DNA from: Acidobacteriaceae bacterium
Lineage (GTDB): Bacteria > Acidobacteriota > Terriglobia > Terriglobales > SbA1
Length of the DNA stretch: 5,728 bases
Assembly (NCBI GenBank): GCA_003156615.1
Contig: PMHI01000254.1
Location: 538 to 6,265 of the forward strand
Reading direction: 5' to 3'
The position numbers were made by a program, and so were the translations under genes. Numbering within the stretch: position 1 is the first letter of the stretch; the number at the start of each line of letters is the position of its first letter. The notes beneath the pieces are model-generated. The model was not told the origin of the DNA, did no database searches, and saw only the letters and a program-made list of their open reading frames with translations. This document shows positions 5,130 to 5,728 of the stretch, piece by piece.

Positions 5130-5728
5130 TGGCGCACCTCAATCCGCTGGTAAGCCGTGCCGCTGGCGCGATGCACCATGTGGAACTTCTCACTCAGGCC
5201 CAGCAGGCTCTCCGCGTGGCCCACGAACAGGTAGCCGCCCGGGTTCAGGCAGCGGTAAAACTTTTCGACCAGCCGCTTCTGCTCCGCCTCGTCGAAGTAC
5301 ATCATCACGTTGCGGCAGAAGATCACGTCATTGCGCTGCGGCAGGTACTCCGTCTTCAGATTGTGAAAATCGAAGTGAACCATCTCTTTCAGTGCTTTCC
5401 GGACCGCATAGCGGTCGCCGACCTTATCGAAGTAACGCAGGCGAAAACCGTAATCCACGTTCTCCATTTGATGCTCGTTGTAAAAGCCTTCTTGCCCGGT
5501 GCGCAGCACCGAATAACTAATATCGCTGGCCAGGATCTCCACCCGCCAGGGCGGGGGAATCAAGGGCTTGGGCAGCGTCATCTCCACCGGCAGCGGATTG
5601 CGCAGGTAGTAGTAGCCCAGCGTGTCGGCTGCCATCATGGCCAGCGTGTAGGCCTCTTGCCCGGTGGAGCAGCCCGCGCTCCACACCCGCACTGAATATT
5701 CCCGGTGCGCCTGCTTGCGTTTCAGCAG
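5126..5728 (-). CDS. cheR: Chemotaxis protein methyltransferase CheR (5' end missing, runs off the window)
   Basis: CheR transfers methyl groups from S-adenosylmethionine to glutamates in receptor cytoplasmic domains. The reading frame stays open to the right edge, giving 200 visible residues. Family members usually have about 270-290, so the N-terminal helical domain is outside the window. The visible part has the SAM-binding motif WSAGCSTGQEAYTLAM (residues 16-31 of the fragment), the ILASDIS strand with its acidic residue (about 65-71), the NDVIFCRNVMMYFD core (about 133-146) and GHAESL (about 170-175). Between the first motif and DIS lies a proline-rich stretch (RNPLPVEMTLPKPLIPPPW) that looks like an insertion of roughly 18 residues. 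The beta-subdomain region (around RYFDKVGDRYAVRK) looks short. The stop TGA overlaps the GTG start of cheA, so the two are probably translationally coupled. The internal GTG at 5692 is in frame, but it lies immediately before the SAM motif and is not the true start. Family assignment is very secure. Confidence 0.96.
   Translation of the reverse strand: MLKRKQAHREYSVRVWSAGCSTGQEAYTLAMMAADTLGYYYLRNPLPVEMTLPKPLIPPPWRVEILASDISYSVLRTGQEGFYNEHQMENVDYGFRLRYFDKVGDRYAVRKALKEMVHFDFHNLKTEYLPQRNDVIFCRNVMMYFDEAEQKRLVEKFYRCLNPGGYLFVGHAESLLGLSEKFHMVHRASGTAYQRIEVRQ

Noticed and set aside
4281..5153. Plus-strand open frame (290 residues) opposite the cheA N terminus
   Set aside because: It is an antisense shadow with Arg/Leu-rich composition; the opposite strand encodes the Hpt domain with its conserved histidine.

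Overview
The window is a GC-rich bacterial chromosome segment with five chemotaxis-type signalling genes on the minus strand. They fill everything from the right edge down to about position 765. In transcription order (right to left) they are cheR (5' end cut off by the window edge), cheA, cheB, cheY and cheX. cheR/cheA overlap by 4 bases (GTGA) and cheA/cheB overlap by 4 bases (ATGA). cheY/cheX are 4 bases apart. Only cheB and cheY are separated, by 84 bases that hold a compact GNRA-capped hairpin and a very strong ribosome binding site. One translationally coupled operon is the simplest reading.

Together the products form a phosphorelay core. CheA autophosphorylates on His52 and passes phosphate to CheY (Asp67) and to the receiver domain of CheB (Asp60). 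CheR and CheB methylate and demethylate receptor glutamates. CheX, which has the E-x-x-N phosphatase signature, would dephosphorylate CheY-P. No CheW, methyl-accepting receptor, CheD, CheZ or flagellar gene is visible here, so the output (flagella, type IV pili or another function) cannot be told from this window. CheX in place of CheZ, the high GC and the protein style would suit an acidobacterium or another non-enteric soil or sediment bacterium. That is an impression, not a demonstrated assignment.

The left 764 bases contain no convincing complete gene. Positions 1-116 fold on the plus strand into a chain of nested hairpins. They end in a GC-rich hairpin followed by GGATGTCAA, which closely resembles the right end of IS200/IS605-family TnpB elements, including the 3' scaffold of the TnpB guide RNA (omega RNA). 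The matching tnpB would lie off the left edge, reading rightward toward the che operon. Bases from about 117 would then be the guide-equivalent flanking DNA. The rest (about 220-764) is intergenic. It holds a 14-bp perfect palindrome, an AT-rich patch with a small hairpin, and a weak candidate terminator downstream of cheX.
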